Shown here in pieces: positions 53,096 to 64,000 of a DNA stretch of 64,000 nt. Position numbers and translations under genes: made by a program. Position 1 is the stretch's first letter, and the number at the start of each line of letters is the position of its first letter. This DNA comes from Halichondria panicea (Eukaryota > Porifera > Demospongiae > Suberitida > Halichondriidae): assembly GCF_963675165.1 (NCBI RefSeq), contig NC_087379.1, positions 744,001 to 808,000 on the forward strand. Direction: 5' to 3'. Under the pieces are notes generated by a model, which was not told the DNA's origin, ran no database searches, and saw nothing but the letters and a program-made list of their open reading frames with translations.

Positions 53096-53713
53096 TTAGT
53101 TTCCTGTGCGGAGTGGACGACCTTTGAAACTTGAAATAACGCTGTGTGGCGTTTGACAACTTGACATCAATGCAATGTACGTGGTGATCGTCCAATCAGA
53201 ATGCTCTACCCACCCCCCAGACCTCCTCACTACAACACAAGGACTCAGATAGTAAGTGTGTTGTTGAGGGGGACAACTTTTGCCACTGATTTTAGCATAC
53301 CATTACTTTGATAGAACTTCCTATAAGAGTTACATGTGTACAGTGGTGGCTGTACCACTTTGAGAACCTGTAACTTGAATTTCGATAGTCTGATTTCAAT
53401 TTTCTGCAAGTTAAATCATTATTGAGAGGGTATGCTTAAAATTAAACAACAGTAGTTGGCTCAATTTCAGTTCAATACCATATTATTATTATTATGGACT
53501 ACAGTCCTGGTCTTTTTCTGAAATTTTGTTGCATTCAAAATGTGTGGGTTGATTGTGCCGTTTTTATAGACCTTCTTAGGTTTCATAAAACCATAAGAAA
53601 TTGTACCAACACCAGAATTGTTATAAGTTAAGGTTGGTGGAATTGTGTCGACTGCAACGTGTATACTAGTACACAGTACATTGTACACAATATTATTATA
53701 CTGCACTCTGTAC

Positions 53714-53793
<80 letters not shown>

Positions 53794-53936
53794 CATACAC
53801 ACAGCCATGGGGCAGACACTGCGTTGTGGCGTTTTTGTAGCCTCAATTGAGCGTATTGAGATCACAACTCGTACGAGGGAGCTGCTGTTGGGGGAGGAGC
53901 CCGAGCGTTTCAGTGTGCAGGCTTTTGACGAGGAAG
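53096..53936 (+). pseudogene. NUP210: NUP210 exon fragments (middle exon, then open N-terminal exon)
   Basis: Exon 53096-53251 reads FPVRSGRPLKLEITL, joining cleanly to the CPLLTQTN-type exon in gp210 order, then meets a stop. Exon 53805-53936 is the open TMGQTLRCGVFVASIE exon with EPERFSVQAFDEEG and a GTACGT donor, close to the family. It would splice in frame after SIIIAEDI of an exon 2 copy, but the nearest downstream copy (55847) lies after it, not before. Confidence 0.72.
53713..53792. repeat. (CA)n microsatellite before a NUP210 exon
   Basis: About 80 bp of pure CA, then AACATACACACAG and the exon. Confidence 0.95.
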
Positions 53937-54691
53937 GTACGTACGTTTCAAAGGGGTTAATGTGGAAACAGTTACAGTTAAGTAGTGGGTGTGTTGATAG
54001 TCATCCATCACTAGGTGGGCTGGGAAATTTGTAATCCATTCTCTAGAATTTATTTGTGTACCTAATTTGCTCGTTATTCTCTGACCCTTGTACTCAGAGA
54101 TGTACCCACAGAATAAGGCCTATAGTTTACTAGGATCATTTATGAGATGGAGGATTGAGATATTCCGGGCACACCACTGTCAGTGTGTACTGTATACCGT
54201 ATAGCGGGTAGGGTATAAACTTTCGTAGAATGACCGTTGAAAGGTTTTCGCGGATTTAATTTTCACGGAATAGCAGCCTTTCTGCAGCATGCATGCGATA
54301 TTAAATTCTAAACCTGTGTAGGGCACCAGCTACATAGTCTTGTACATGGCTTGTAATAATAATTATTATACGTGTATAATTATAATGATCCCATTTTGTA
54401 CTACATCAGGAGTGCATGAACTCCTGGTACTATAATAATTATTATCGGGTTTAAAATACAGCGACTTTTCAATTACGAATTGCGAAATTCGCTCAATAGA
54501 TTGGTTATGCAATTTCCCATTTATAGTTACAACGCAATCAAGCTTGTACAGTGTCATTCACAATCCATTAACCTCTCATTGGTAGTACTGTCCCTATTCC
54601 TGTGTTGTACACTACTGTCTATTTAATTGTAGATTGTGTTATTTATGTTTATGTGATCAATTTCCTGAACCAATTTTCCCTCCCCCCACAG

Positions 54692-54920
54692 TCTCGTGCA
54701 TGGACAAAGATGATGTGTACAGTTTTGGAGTGCTTGCTTGTGAAGTGGTGAATGGCAGATTTCCTAAAGCTGCTGTATTTCTTTGTCTGCTATCGAGTAT
54801 GGAAGGTGTATGGCGGGAGCTCCACCCACTCATCACCTCCTGTGTCTCTCACTCCCTCAGGACAGACCCTCCATGGACACTGTGCTACACCACATCAAAC
54901 AATTGAACTCTGAGTCTTAG
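54692..54920 (+). pseudogene. Last exon of a protein kinase (copy 6, frameshifted)
   Basis: DVYSFGVLACEVV is intact, but one C is lost in CACTCCCTCAGG, so the end reads SLRTDPPWTLCYTTSNN. AATAAA follows near 54965. Confidence 0.8.
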
Positions 54921-55107
54921 CATTGGTGCATGAGTGTGTTATTATTAATTTGTGTATATAAAGAATAAAGAAATGTTTTTCTTATTCTGCAAACAAAGTG
55001 GGGGAGGGGCTGCTCAAGATGAGGGGGTGTTGCATGGGGTCAGAGATCAGAAAGCAATGTGGACTCACTGTACTGAAAGCTATAAACTATCTCTCCTAGA
55101 TATCAAG

Positions 55108-55986
55108 ATGAAGGCAGCCTTGATAGCAGCCACGGTCCTCACACTTGTCTGCTCCCTTCATAAAGCCAGCTCTCTGGGGAAGCTGAACCTACCGGTGGTT
55201 TTACTTCCCTATGTCCCCTCCAGCACTGGAGTCAAGGTCAACTTCGATCACTCTGAGCTCCTCTCAAGGTTGCTTCTCTTGGTCAGTGTACCTACTGTGT
55301 GTGTGTGTAGGGGAGGGGGGATACTGGTGCAAGCTGTGACTTAGCAGGGCGTAGCCCGGCATGGCCGGGGGACACGCTTATGTAGGATTTGTACTGCTGT
55401 GTTATGCAATACTGCTCTGTAAGCATCATTATAAACCGCAAAATGCTGCTCTGTTTGGTTATGAATAAAATTATAAACCGCACGTCCGGTTAGAAATATC
55501 GTTATCTTAGAAATACTGCAATCTGATTGGGCTGCATTCCTCAGTGCAGCATTACAAATCCTATATAAGCATGTCCCCCGGGCTCCCGTTGAGAACGTGT
55601 GGCAGGCTATGCCCAGCTATAGCTGTGACCCTGAGTTACAGTCAATAGTTAATTAATTAAACTTGGTGAAAAGATTTAGGCCTAAAAATAATTCTAACTA
55701 ACATTGGCCTTAATAATTATTGCTCGGTGAATTCCAGCGTCCAATAGTTATAGTGCACTGCAATAAATAATATTAATGATTATATGCCACCCACACACAC
55801 ACACACTCCACACACACACTCCACACACACACACACACACACACAGGTTGAGCATTAAACCGGACATAGTGTCAGTGAAGCCGTTGTATTTGGAGGAGGA
55901 GCCTGGATGCTCTCAGGAGGCAGAGCTCACGGCTCAGTCCACTAAGCCAATCAGATTGAGCAGTATCATCATCGCTGAGGATATCA
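55108..55986 (+). pseudogene. NUP210: NUP210 exons 1-2 (copy 6; exon 2 intact)
   Basis: ATG at 55108, signal peptide MKAALIAATVLTLVCSL and LNLPVVLLPYVPSSTGVKVN; four extra bases (GATC) then shift the end of exon 1 before the donor at 55281. The intron carries the MITE 55341-55620. Exon 2, 55847-55986, is the only complete open copy (LSIKPDIVSVKPLYLEEEPG to SSIIIAEDI, donor ATCA|GTGAGA). Confidence 0.75.
55341..55620. mobile_element. MITE, second copy of the 34194 element
   Basis: Same ends (GGGCGTAGCCCGGC, inverse GGCTATGCCCAGCT) and same insertion point before AGCTGTGACCCTGAG. Confidence 0.85.
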
Positions 55987-56482
55987 GTGAGAAGTGGTTA
56001 ACTTACTTTAAAACTAAGACACCTGTATGCCAAACTAACGTGTTGAAAATAATAATTATGACAAATAAATGGCCTGTTGGGACAAATGGTAGCCTAGGGA
56101 CTCGGCTAATTAGAGTGAGTTTAGGTATATTTCAACATTGGAGCAACTGCATTTGCTAAATTAAGTTCCAACTGACCATTCTAAGACTTACTAGATAAAA
56201 TATGATGTAGTTCTATTAAGACTCACTAGATGGCTACTGAAACAGGAGAGAACACAAGACCTTTAGTCATTGGTATTGTTATTATACTCTCTAGCTGTCT
56301 CATGATTCATTGAGCACCTCTCCACAGAAGAAATGGATGGCCAGAACTCTCTATTGTATATGAAAATAGAACCTGTTTCATCTGGAGTTGTTAATGTAAG
56401 TAGTTAGTACACCCACACACAACAACTATAGAACAAAAACTTAAGAATTAAGCTTCAAATACCAGCCTACAACACACCTTCC

Positions 56483-56935
56483 CAGAGGAGGAATGCCAGG
56501 GTCAAAAGGTCACTAATTAAAACACCACGTGGTCCTATGTTTTACATGTAAAACTGAGTTTACCCTCGCGCCCCTGAGTTTATACACCACCAATAGCTTG
56601 ATCCTCTTTATGATCACAACAAAAATCGGTTGAGCTATCGCGCCCCAGAGGAATTAGCTTGAGAGAGGAGATCCAGGATTTAATTGCAACCTTAGCTTTG
56701 ACCTTTTATTGAATTAAGCCACAAGATATGGAAATTAGCCTTCTGTGGCTACGGTATAAATTTTGATGTACTGGCTTGCTGCACTGGATAGATCTAGGTA
56801 TAGTAAGCTTTCCAAGCAGGCAAATAAAGAACAGAAACGCTAAGCTGCTATATGCAGCAAAGGTCAAGAACCCAGAACAAGAATGTTTAATCTTTCATTA
56901 AATGTGACCCTATTGACGCTGGCGTTCCTCCTCTG
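56483..56935. mobile_element. hAT-like MITE, unit-specific insertion
   Basis: Ends CAGAGGAGGAATGCCAG and inverse CTGGCGTTCCTCCTCTG, with direct repeats ACACCTTCC at 56474-56482 and 56936-56944. It shares CAGAGGAGG with the element at 47051 but has a different interior. No transposase. Confidence 0.82.
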
Positions 56936-56964
56936 ACACCTTCCCACCCTACACAAATATATCT

Positions 56965-57170
56965 TCACCCACCCACACCACACACCACACACATGCACAC
57001 ACACACACCACCACCACCACCACACACACACCACCCACACCACACACCACCCACACCACACACACACACCACCACCACACACACACTACCCACACCACAC
57101 ACACACACACACCACCACACACACTCACACCACCCACACACCACCCACACCACACACTCACACCACCCAC

Positions 57171-57201
<31 letters not shown>

Positions 57202-57254
57202 ACACACGCACACACACACACACACACACACCACCACCCCCCACACACACACAC
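56965..57254. repeat. CACC/CA-rich microsatellite
   Basis: About 290 bp of CACCACACAC-type repeats ending in ACACCAG, the acceptor of the next exon-like segment. Confidence 0.92.
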
Positions 57255-57654
57255 CAGCTGACAGCTCTGGAGGATGATGCAGTGATTGCTGCCTACCTTC
57301 TACCTGCTACTGGTGGTGTCGGGTCAAGAGAGATTTTGTCTTCTACAAGTTCGCAGCACATGAGGTTTGTTATATAGTGTTGTGTTTGGAATGATGGTAG
57401 TAAGCAGTGGGTACACTGTTATCAGGTTCCAGTCATCAGTACGGTAGTAACAATGTGGATAATACATACTGTGTACAGTTACAAATTACGCAAGCTAACA
57501 TTAAGTCCTTTGGGACACAAGTCTCTAAATTGTGAATTCAAAAGTCTTCTAATTGTTTCAGTTCTTGTAAAGTAGTTGCTGTGTGTGTCTATTGCTTAAG
57601 CTTGTACTGATAAGTTTGAGGTTTTGTGATCCGAAAAATTGAAATGTACGCATA

Positions 57655-58690
57655 CGTAGATTGTTTTGTTATTCTTAATATTCGTTCGGTGTTGGTTTAT
57701 TGTGTCCTTGAGTGTTGTCTGGGTGTATCATCCGTATTGCTTCTTACATTTAGTGCAGGTTATGAGGTAGATAATGTTGTTAGAGTTACAGGTAAATGAG
57801 TTTCTAATGGTGTATTGGCGACCTGTCGATGTGCTGAATTACCCGTGTTGTAGTGCTTGCAGGTTACACATCTCGGATGCTTGCATGTTTGGATTGTTGT
57901 TTTAGTATTGACGAGGTTAGGCATCATACCTGCAGCAGTCGTGTGTGGTTGACAAGCTCCTTCATTACCTAGCATAAGAATAATATATTATATAATTTGC
58001 TCGTCTGTGTGGTTGATTCGTGCTACCACTAATTCATTGCGTAGAGTTTTGTGGCCTAAAGTAATAAATCGTGGATGTGCGACGTATTTAGAAAGTGTTT
58101 TGTAGTTTTGTAAGATCGTGGATTTTAACAGACTAAATACTGGTGGAGGTAGACATTTTAGGATTGGTCGTCGCGTAGGGTATCATTGTCTATCTTTATA
58201 CGTTTTATAGTTTTCATTGTTTTGTTGATAAGTTGTTTGGGGCATCCTCGTTGTAATAGTGTTTGTTGGAGTAGTGTGATTGTTGCATAGTAGTTACTAG
58301 TCAGGCTGTTTGTACGTACATATCTGATGCATTCTCCTTGAATAATACCTTTGTATAATTTGCGTGAGTGGACTGAATTGTAATGTACGTATTGATACAA
58401 GTTTGTTGGTTTTTGGTATGTTTTCGTGTCGAGTGTCGTGCTTGAAAATAGTCATGTCTAGTTTCAATGTGTGTATTCTCAATCCCTCTCAATAATGATG
58501 TTTGTTCCTTGTACACAAGTGGTCTCAGGCTGCTTGTATGGGCATTGGGTTGTGATGGACAATAAGCACTTGGAAATAATTGCCTAGTGTTGATTGTTTC
58601 GTCTCTGTCTCGCTGGGTATCTCCTGGTGCGTTGTTGAGCTTGTATACATTGCTCATCCCTTCAACACTGGATTATTGTCATTAGCAAGA
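57655..58690 (-). mobile_element. Penelope-like element, internally deleted
   Basis: Minus strand: the GIY-YIG side (57740-57975) and thumb-like sequence (KPTNLYQYVHYNS region) match 36100-36900; from about 58500 the sequence is the N-terminal region instead. The reverse-transcriptase core with YIDD is absent, so this copy lost its middle. Confidence 0.7.
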
Positions 58691-58694
58691 AAAG

Positions 58695-59270
58695 TTTTGA
58701 TACGTAAATATCCCGACCACAAGAGAAGGCTGGTGGTGTGAGTGGGTGGGGCAATGGAGTCCACTCAACCATGCATCTCATGGACCCAATTAAGAGTGTT
58801 CTAACATAATTATACACATGAGATTATCATCCGTATGTATGTATGTATGTATGTATGCTGATTTTTGTATTATGATGAATTTGAATACATTTTGTGATCT
58901 TGTGTGTGTGCATTGGGTGCATGATGTGAGATCAATTTCAACATGGTATGGAGTGTTGTTAACATGGAGGGTGACATTGTATGAGTGTGTGTTGTCTGTA
59001 TCTCAGTCAGAGGGCTAGCAATAGAGTGGGTGTAGAATGTTGCTAGGCAATATAGCCACAAGTATGTGTGTACCATTATGGCTAACCATAATCAATACTT
59101 TGATCCTATGAATATTGTTGTGCATGCATCACCTGACCTGTCACTGAGAGCACTAAAGGTTAGCCTGATCCCAGCCCCTCTTACTACTAAAGGTGAGCTT
59201 ATTGTATATACACTGATTAATTTTTGGCTATAAATTATTGAGTTAATCTGTCCTTTTCTTCCTCCCTCAG
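58695..59270 (+). promoter_or_regulatory. Upstream region and leader of the short NHL gene, copy 2
   Basis: Near-identical to 18560-19135, including the altered leader (donor CTAAAG|GTGAGC at 59192, acceptor at 59270). Confidence 0.5.
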
Positions 59271-59280
59271 TTTTGTGTCA

Positions 59281-60111
59281 ATGGGCAATGTGGCAGTCAA
59301 GACTATCAAAACTATCAAGCACCCTCATGGAGTGGCACTCAACCAAGCTGGGGAGATAATTGTGGCTGAACACGATGCTGGTATTGTCTCGATATTTAGC
59401 CCAAGAAGAGACAAGCTGCGAACATTAGACACTCGAGGCCCAGATTTTGGGGAGATGAAGACTCCTCGTGGTGTGGCAGTGGACGGTGATGACAATATTC
59501 TGGTGGTGGACGGTGGTAATCATCGACTGTTGAAGTTCTCACGTGGAGGAGACCTGATAGCAGCAGTAGGTAGTCATGGCGATGATCCTGGACAGTTTAG
59601 TGATCCTCGTGGTGTTTGTGTCAACAGTGTCAATGGGAAGGTGTATGTGACTGATAATGGTGCTCACTGTGTTCACATCTTCAACTCTGACCTCACCTCT
59701 TCCAGCAAATTCGGCAGTGAAGGCAGTGGTAATGGACAGTTTAAATATCCCTATGACGTTGCATCCGATCGTAGTGGTTGTGTGTATGTGGCTGATAAAT
59801 ATAATAATCGAGTGCAAGTCTTCACACCCGATGGTGGCTATCTGAGGCTGTTTGGGAAAGAAGGCAGTGGAAATGGAGAACTTAAGTTGCCTGTCAGCAT
59901 CTGTGTGTTCAGTGATGATCTGGTGTATGTGGGGGAGGATGGGAACTATCGTGTCTCAGTGTTCACGTGTGAGGGAGTGTTTCTCAAGTCATTTGGATCA
60001 CAGGGATCTGGACCAGGACAGTTCGATCGTCCTCATGGCATAGCAGTAGACCAGTGTGGTGTGGTCTATGTGTCTGATTATTGGAACAACAGAGTACAAA
60101 TATTTTCCTAA
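59281..60111 (+). CDS. RING-less NHL-only protein (276 aa, copy 2)
   Basis: Same structure as 19146: start codon of the TRIM gene joined to VAVKTIKTIK and six NHL repeats. The first two and the last blade are almost identical to 19146, but the middle blades differ at the variable positions: NGAHC for FDAHR, KYNN for FGSH, KLPV for GYPV, KYPYD for NYPYD. Its third blade is close to that of TRIM copy 3 (DNGAHCVHIF), which suggests gene conversion. AATAAA follows near 60134. Confidence 0.85.
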   Translation: MGNVAVKTIKTIKHPHGVALNQAGEIIVAEHDAGIVSIFSPRRDKLRTLDTRGPDFGEMKTPRGVAVDGDDNILVVDGGNHRLLKFSRGGDLIAAVGSHGDDPGQFSDPRGVCVNSVNGKVYVTDNGAHCVHIFNSDLTSSSKFGSEGSGNGQFKYPYDVASDRSGCVYVADKYNNRVQVFTPDGGYLRLFGKEGSGNGELKLPVSICVFSDDLVYVGEDGNYRVSVFTCEGVFLKSFGSQGSGPGQFDRPHGIAVDQCGVVYVSDYWNNRVQIFS

Positions 60112-60260
60112 TTTTTTTGTTAGTAACATTGCTAATAAATATTGAAATTGAAACCAGTGAATTCTTTGCCCATGCTGTCCCTGTGTACGTGTGTACTGAG
60201 TCTCTCCTGTTATAGTCGTACCTTTAGTATCGTACCTCACCCCACCCCTCTCCGCTGCAG

Positions 60261-60921
60261 GGTCTCCATGGTTACATAGTGCTGGTGGCGGGCATCAACA
60301 CTGATACGGGCAAGGTCTAGGTTTGTCTGAGGAAGAGGAAGTGGAGCCTGATATCATCAAACTACTATCACATGATGCTACAACCCTCCATGGATGTGTA
60401 CATTCTGCCACTGTCCTTTGTCGAGTATCGGGTGGAGAGACGAATCGAAGCATGGGAGGTCAGAGGTCATCACCATGCCATTAAAGCAGTATTCATTGGA
60501 GCTGACCAATATGACAGTGGGGAGACTCCACCCACAGAGGTCAAGGGTCACCGGACTGGTGGTGGGCTGCACTGAAGCCAGACATCAGTATCCTAATATT
60601 GTGTGTGTGTGTGTGTGTGTGCAGTTGCTTAGAGGCTTTGTCGATGATGTCACCATTTTCTTAGCCACCCTCCAGACACACTCCATCAGCCTCTAAACCA
60701 AGTGCTGGAATACACGTCGTCCCTCCTCATCACCTTGGTGAGCAAAGGGTTAAACAAACAATGCTGATTGTGCATTCTTATGATTCTCCCTTCTCCAGGT
60801 TTCTCCATCGCCCCCGGCAACAACTGGATGTTGGAGGTGGGTAGAGACTACGCCATCACTGTGAATGTGTTTGACAAAATGAACCACAAGATTATCATCA
60901 CTGAGGTCAGCCCAACACACA

Positions 60922-60989
<68 letters not shown>

Positions 60990-61398
60990 ACAATACAATA
61001 CAGTTATACACACAATACAATACAGTTGTCCTTGCAGAATCTCTTGTGCCGAGCCTGTTTCCATGACGATACGACCAGTGATTGGTCATATGCCAGACTG
61101 CCCTCTATTGACTCAGACGAACAATCACAATATTCAGGTACACTCTTAACTTAGTTAAGTATATACTAAGACTTAGTCTATACGAACTCTGAATCAATGT
61201 CTTAATTAATTGTCTTTATTGTGTTGGTCTGTAGTTTCCTGTGCGGAGTGGATGACTTTTGAACTTTGAAATAATGCTGTATGACAATGTGGGTAGGACG
61301 TTTACAACTTCAGAATGCTGCAATGTACGTTGTGATTGTCCAATCAGAACGCTCTACCCACCCTCAGACCTCCTCACTACAACACAAGGACTCAGATA
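60261..61398 (+). pseudogene. NUP210: NUP210 middle exons after short NHL copy 2
   Basis: Parallel to 20126-21310: LHGYIVLVAGINTDTGKV plus stop, MDVYILPLSFVEYRVERRIE, ITMPLKQYSLELTNMTVG in another frame; an unassigned exon after a shorter (TG)n tract (60601-60620); exon 60799-60905 NNWMLEVGRDYAITVNVFDK; exon 61038-61137 of the CVEPVSM type; exon 61235-61398 of the NLEITLYD type, frame-broken. A (CA)n tract fills 60920-60987. Confidence 0.73.
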
Positions 61399-61751
61399 GT
61401 AAGTGTGTTGTTGAGGGGGACAACTTTTGCCACTGATTTTAGCATACCATTACTTTGATAGAACTTCCTATAAGAGTTACATGTGTACAGTGGTGGCTGT
61501 ACCACTTTGAGAACCTGTAACTTGAATTTAGGTAGTCTGATTTAAATTTTCTGAAAATTAAATGGATTTGGTATGCTTAAATTATAGTTGGCCAGATTTC
61601 AGTTGAAGACCATGGACTACAGTCCTGGTCTTTTTCTGAAAAAAATTAATTTTGTTGCGTTCAAAATGTGGGGGTTGATTGTGTCATTTTATTGAGCTTC
61701 TCTTAGCTTTCATGAAACCATAAAACCATTCAAATTGCATACATACAAAAT

Positions 61752-61797
<46 letters not shown>

Positions 61798-63152
61798 CGG
61801 CAATAGCGGCAATATTCTCCCGGAGTCGATTAACTTTCTCTCCTGCTTCAAAATCCACCAGAGCTGATGCCTAATAACGAAGTACTGCTCTTCAAGCACC
61901 CTCTAAACAAGGGCGCCCTCACTATAACCCACGGCTCTGTCATTGAGTTACTTGACTGTTTACAGCACCCAGACACTGGTGAGGTTCATGACCTCCCGAC
62001 CCTCATAACCAAGCACCAGGTGGTGGAGATCAACGACCAGTGCAAGTGACCCCCAAACACCTCGTCATTCTCTGGGACCCCAAACAGAGTTCAAATACCA
62101 GCACCAATTGAATGTGAGTGTGCTAGCTAGCTTGTTGAGAGCTAAACCTGTGTAGGGTACCAGCTACATAGGCTTGTACATGGCTTGTAATAATAATTAC
62201 CGTATAGCGAGTAATTTTCGTATGGTAGAAAATAATGTTCGTATTTTTCGTGTTGTAGAGCATCATACGAAAATTAAAAACTGCTCTACCGCTATAGGTT
62301 CAACGTCACTATCCTGAGCTGTACCAATATTTAGAATACGAAATGTATGTAAGGACAGTTCATACGAACATTTGCATCAAAGAAAAGTGTAGTAGACAGT
62401 TGTATAATTCCGATTGTAATACGTTTTTTATATCAGGTGACTGAATGGTCTTGTGAGGTGGAGGGGATTGCTCACCACTAGGACCAAGGGGAAGTCCCTA
62501 GTGGTAGCCATGGATACCAAAAACACGGCTCACTTTGATAAAACGGAGGTAACGTACATTATGCAATATGTATTGCTAGGAGCTCATAAAGAGGATTATC
62601 CAACTCCCACGCACACTCCATTCTGATCTCCTGTTTAGCAATAAATTGCCGAAATTGATGACTTAGCATGCAGGGGAGGGGTAGTTGAACATCTTTCAAT
62701 AGCCATAACTTTAGTTCCGTTGATCTAATGTCAAAACTCTCACGATACTTTTTTCTGAAAGCTTAGAAAGAGACCTTTCAAATTATGTTTTTCGATCTAA
62801 AATTTTGTTGCGGCCAGAATTTGTTGTTTTTTGGAAGTAATGAACTTTGAGGTCTCTTTCTAAGCTTACACAAAATCAGAAAATCGTTGAAATAATTATG
62901 ATCCACTGAATTCAAGTTTTGGCAACGTAAACATGCAGTCCTCGGACCATTGATTAAACTGATGGGGTTGTTGAACGGCCATAACTTTATCACACCCACA
63001 CACACACACACCCACACACACACACGGGGCAGACACTGTGTTGTGACGTATTTGTAGCCTCAATTGAGCGTATTGAGATCACAACTCGTACGAGGGAGCT
63101 GCTGTTGGGGGAGGAGCCGAACGTTTCAGTGTGCAGGATTTTTACGAGGAAG
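61798..63152 (+). pseudogene. NUP210: NUP210 exon fragments in scrambled order, copy 2
   Basis: 61798-61937 (after a (CA)n tract 61754-61796) has ELMPNNEVLLFKHPLNKGAL; 61966-62113 is the HPDTGEVHDLP exon with two single-base losses; 62436-62549 repeats the VTEWSCEVEGIAHH-stop / VAMDTKNTAHFDKTE exon; about 63026-63152 is the TGQTLRC exon lacking its acceptor and frameshifted (GAGCCGAAC). Same layout as 21871-23236. Confidence 0.7.
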
Positions 63153-63406
63153 GTACGTACGTTTCAAAGGGGTTAATGTGGAAACAGTTACAGTTAAGTA
63201 GTGGGTGTGTTGATAGTCATCCATCACTAGGTTTGCTGGGAAATTTGTAATCCATTCTCTAGAATTTATTTGTGTACCTAATTTGCTCGTTATTCTCTGA
63301 CCCTTGTACTCAGAGATGTGCCCACAGAATAAGGCCTATAGTTTACTAGGATCATTTATGAGATGGAGGATTGAGATATTCCGGGCACACCACTGTCAGT
63401 GTGTAC

Positions 63407-63727
63407 TACCGTATAGCGGGTATATTTCGAGGGTATAAATTTTCGCGGATGGACCATTACAAAGGATTTCGTGGATTTTATTTTCGTGGTCTGAGTTCCA
63501 GTCTTTTGGCGCATGCGCACATCAACATGCAGCTGTACCTCCACACCGTTAGCCTCGAATCCAGGCCTAGCCTGTGTGAGGCACCTCTTATTGTCGATAG
63601 GTGTGGTCAATAATACTGAACACGCCTACTATTCAAAAATTTTCGTGGGTATAAATTTTCGCGGTACAGGCTCAATCCGCGAAAACCGCGAACATTTATA
63701 CCCTCGAAATATACCCGCTATACGGTA
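63407..63727. mobile_element. Complete MITE with about 40-bp inverted repeats, nested in an older half-copy
   Basis: Left end TACCGTATAGCGGGTATATT is repeated inverted at the right end, and the similarity runs about 40 bp to TTCGCGG. Directly to its right (63728 on) is the older half-copy, GTGGGTAGGGTATAAA, as at 2235 and 23505. No coding frame. Confidence 0.82.
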
Positions 63728-64000
63728 TAGTGGGTAGGGTATAAACGTTCGTAGAATGACCGTTGAAAGGTTTTCGCGGATTTAATTTTCACGAAATAGC
63801 AGCCTTTCTGCAGCATGCATGCATGCAATATTAAATTCTAAACCTGTGTAGGATACCAGCTACATAGTCTTGTACATGGCTTGTAATAATAATTATTATA
63901 CGTGTATAATTATGATGATCCCATTTTGTACTACATCAGGAGTGCATGAACTCCTGGTACTATAATAATTATTATCGGGTTTAAAATACAGCGACTTTTC

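Larger units (their letters stand above)
56328..57362 (+). pseudogene. Two unidentified exon-like segments separated by insertions
   Basis: 56328-56396 (EEMDGQNSLLYMKIEPVSSG, donor GTAAGT) and 57257-57362 (LTALEDDAVIAAY, then frame-shifted). These are copies of 35152 and 35416. The hAT-like element 56483-56935 and a long CACC/CA tract lie between them. Confidence 0.4.

Overview
This is animal nuclear DNA, most likely from a sponge (a demosponge of the Amphimedon type). The evidence is spliced genes with short introns and GT/AG borders, AT-rich introns full of short ATAATTATT-like runs, many (CA)n microsatellites, several families of short inverted-repeat transposons, a Penelope-like retroelement, and metazoan proteins (TRIM-NHL, NUP210, ABCF3, FARSB, a Death-plus-MATH protein). 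The species is inferred, not proven.

The window is a tandem array of a unit of roughly 9-12 kb, seen about five and a half times, all on the + strand. A typical unit reads: last exon of a protein kinase; first exons of NUP210; three exons of ABCF3; two exons of FARSB; remnant of a Penelope-like element on the minus strand; a TRIM-NHL gene; then middle exons of NUP210, often out of their normal order, leading into the next kinase exon. Kinase exons start at 2726, 14156, 23994, 33577, 42253 and 54692. TRIM-NHL genes start at 8488, 19146, 27808, 47869 and 59281. The 33.6-42.2 kb unit has no TRIM-NHL gene. It carries instead two ABCF3 exons found nowhere else in the window and, inside the intron between them on the minus strand, a single-exon gene for a Death-like/transmembrane/MATH protein (37359-38357).

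The only long intact reading frames are the TRIM-NHL genes and the Death-TM-MATH gene. Three TRIM-NHL copies are full length (RING, two B-boxes, coiled coil, filamin-type domain, six NHL repeats; 734, 752 and 723 residues). Two are RING-less versions of 276 residues that keep the start codon, the upstream splice site and the NHL propeller. The housekeeping-gene exons are mostly broken by stops, frameshifts or lost splice sites and look like passenger debris of the duplicated unit.

The most interesting signal is where the TRIM-NHL copies differ. They are nearly identical except for a few residues per NHL repeat, repeated at the same place in each blade. That is the pattern expected if one face of the propeller is being diversified for binding. 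Together with one copy whose filamin domain is partly replaced, and with a receptor-like Death/MATH gene embedded in the same array, this suggests a fast-evolving recognition locus. That reading is inference. Comparison of paralogous copies also gives clean before/after views of several transposon insertions.
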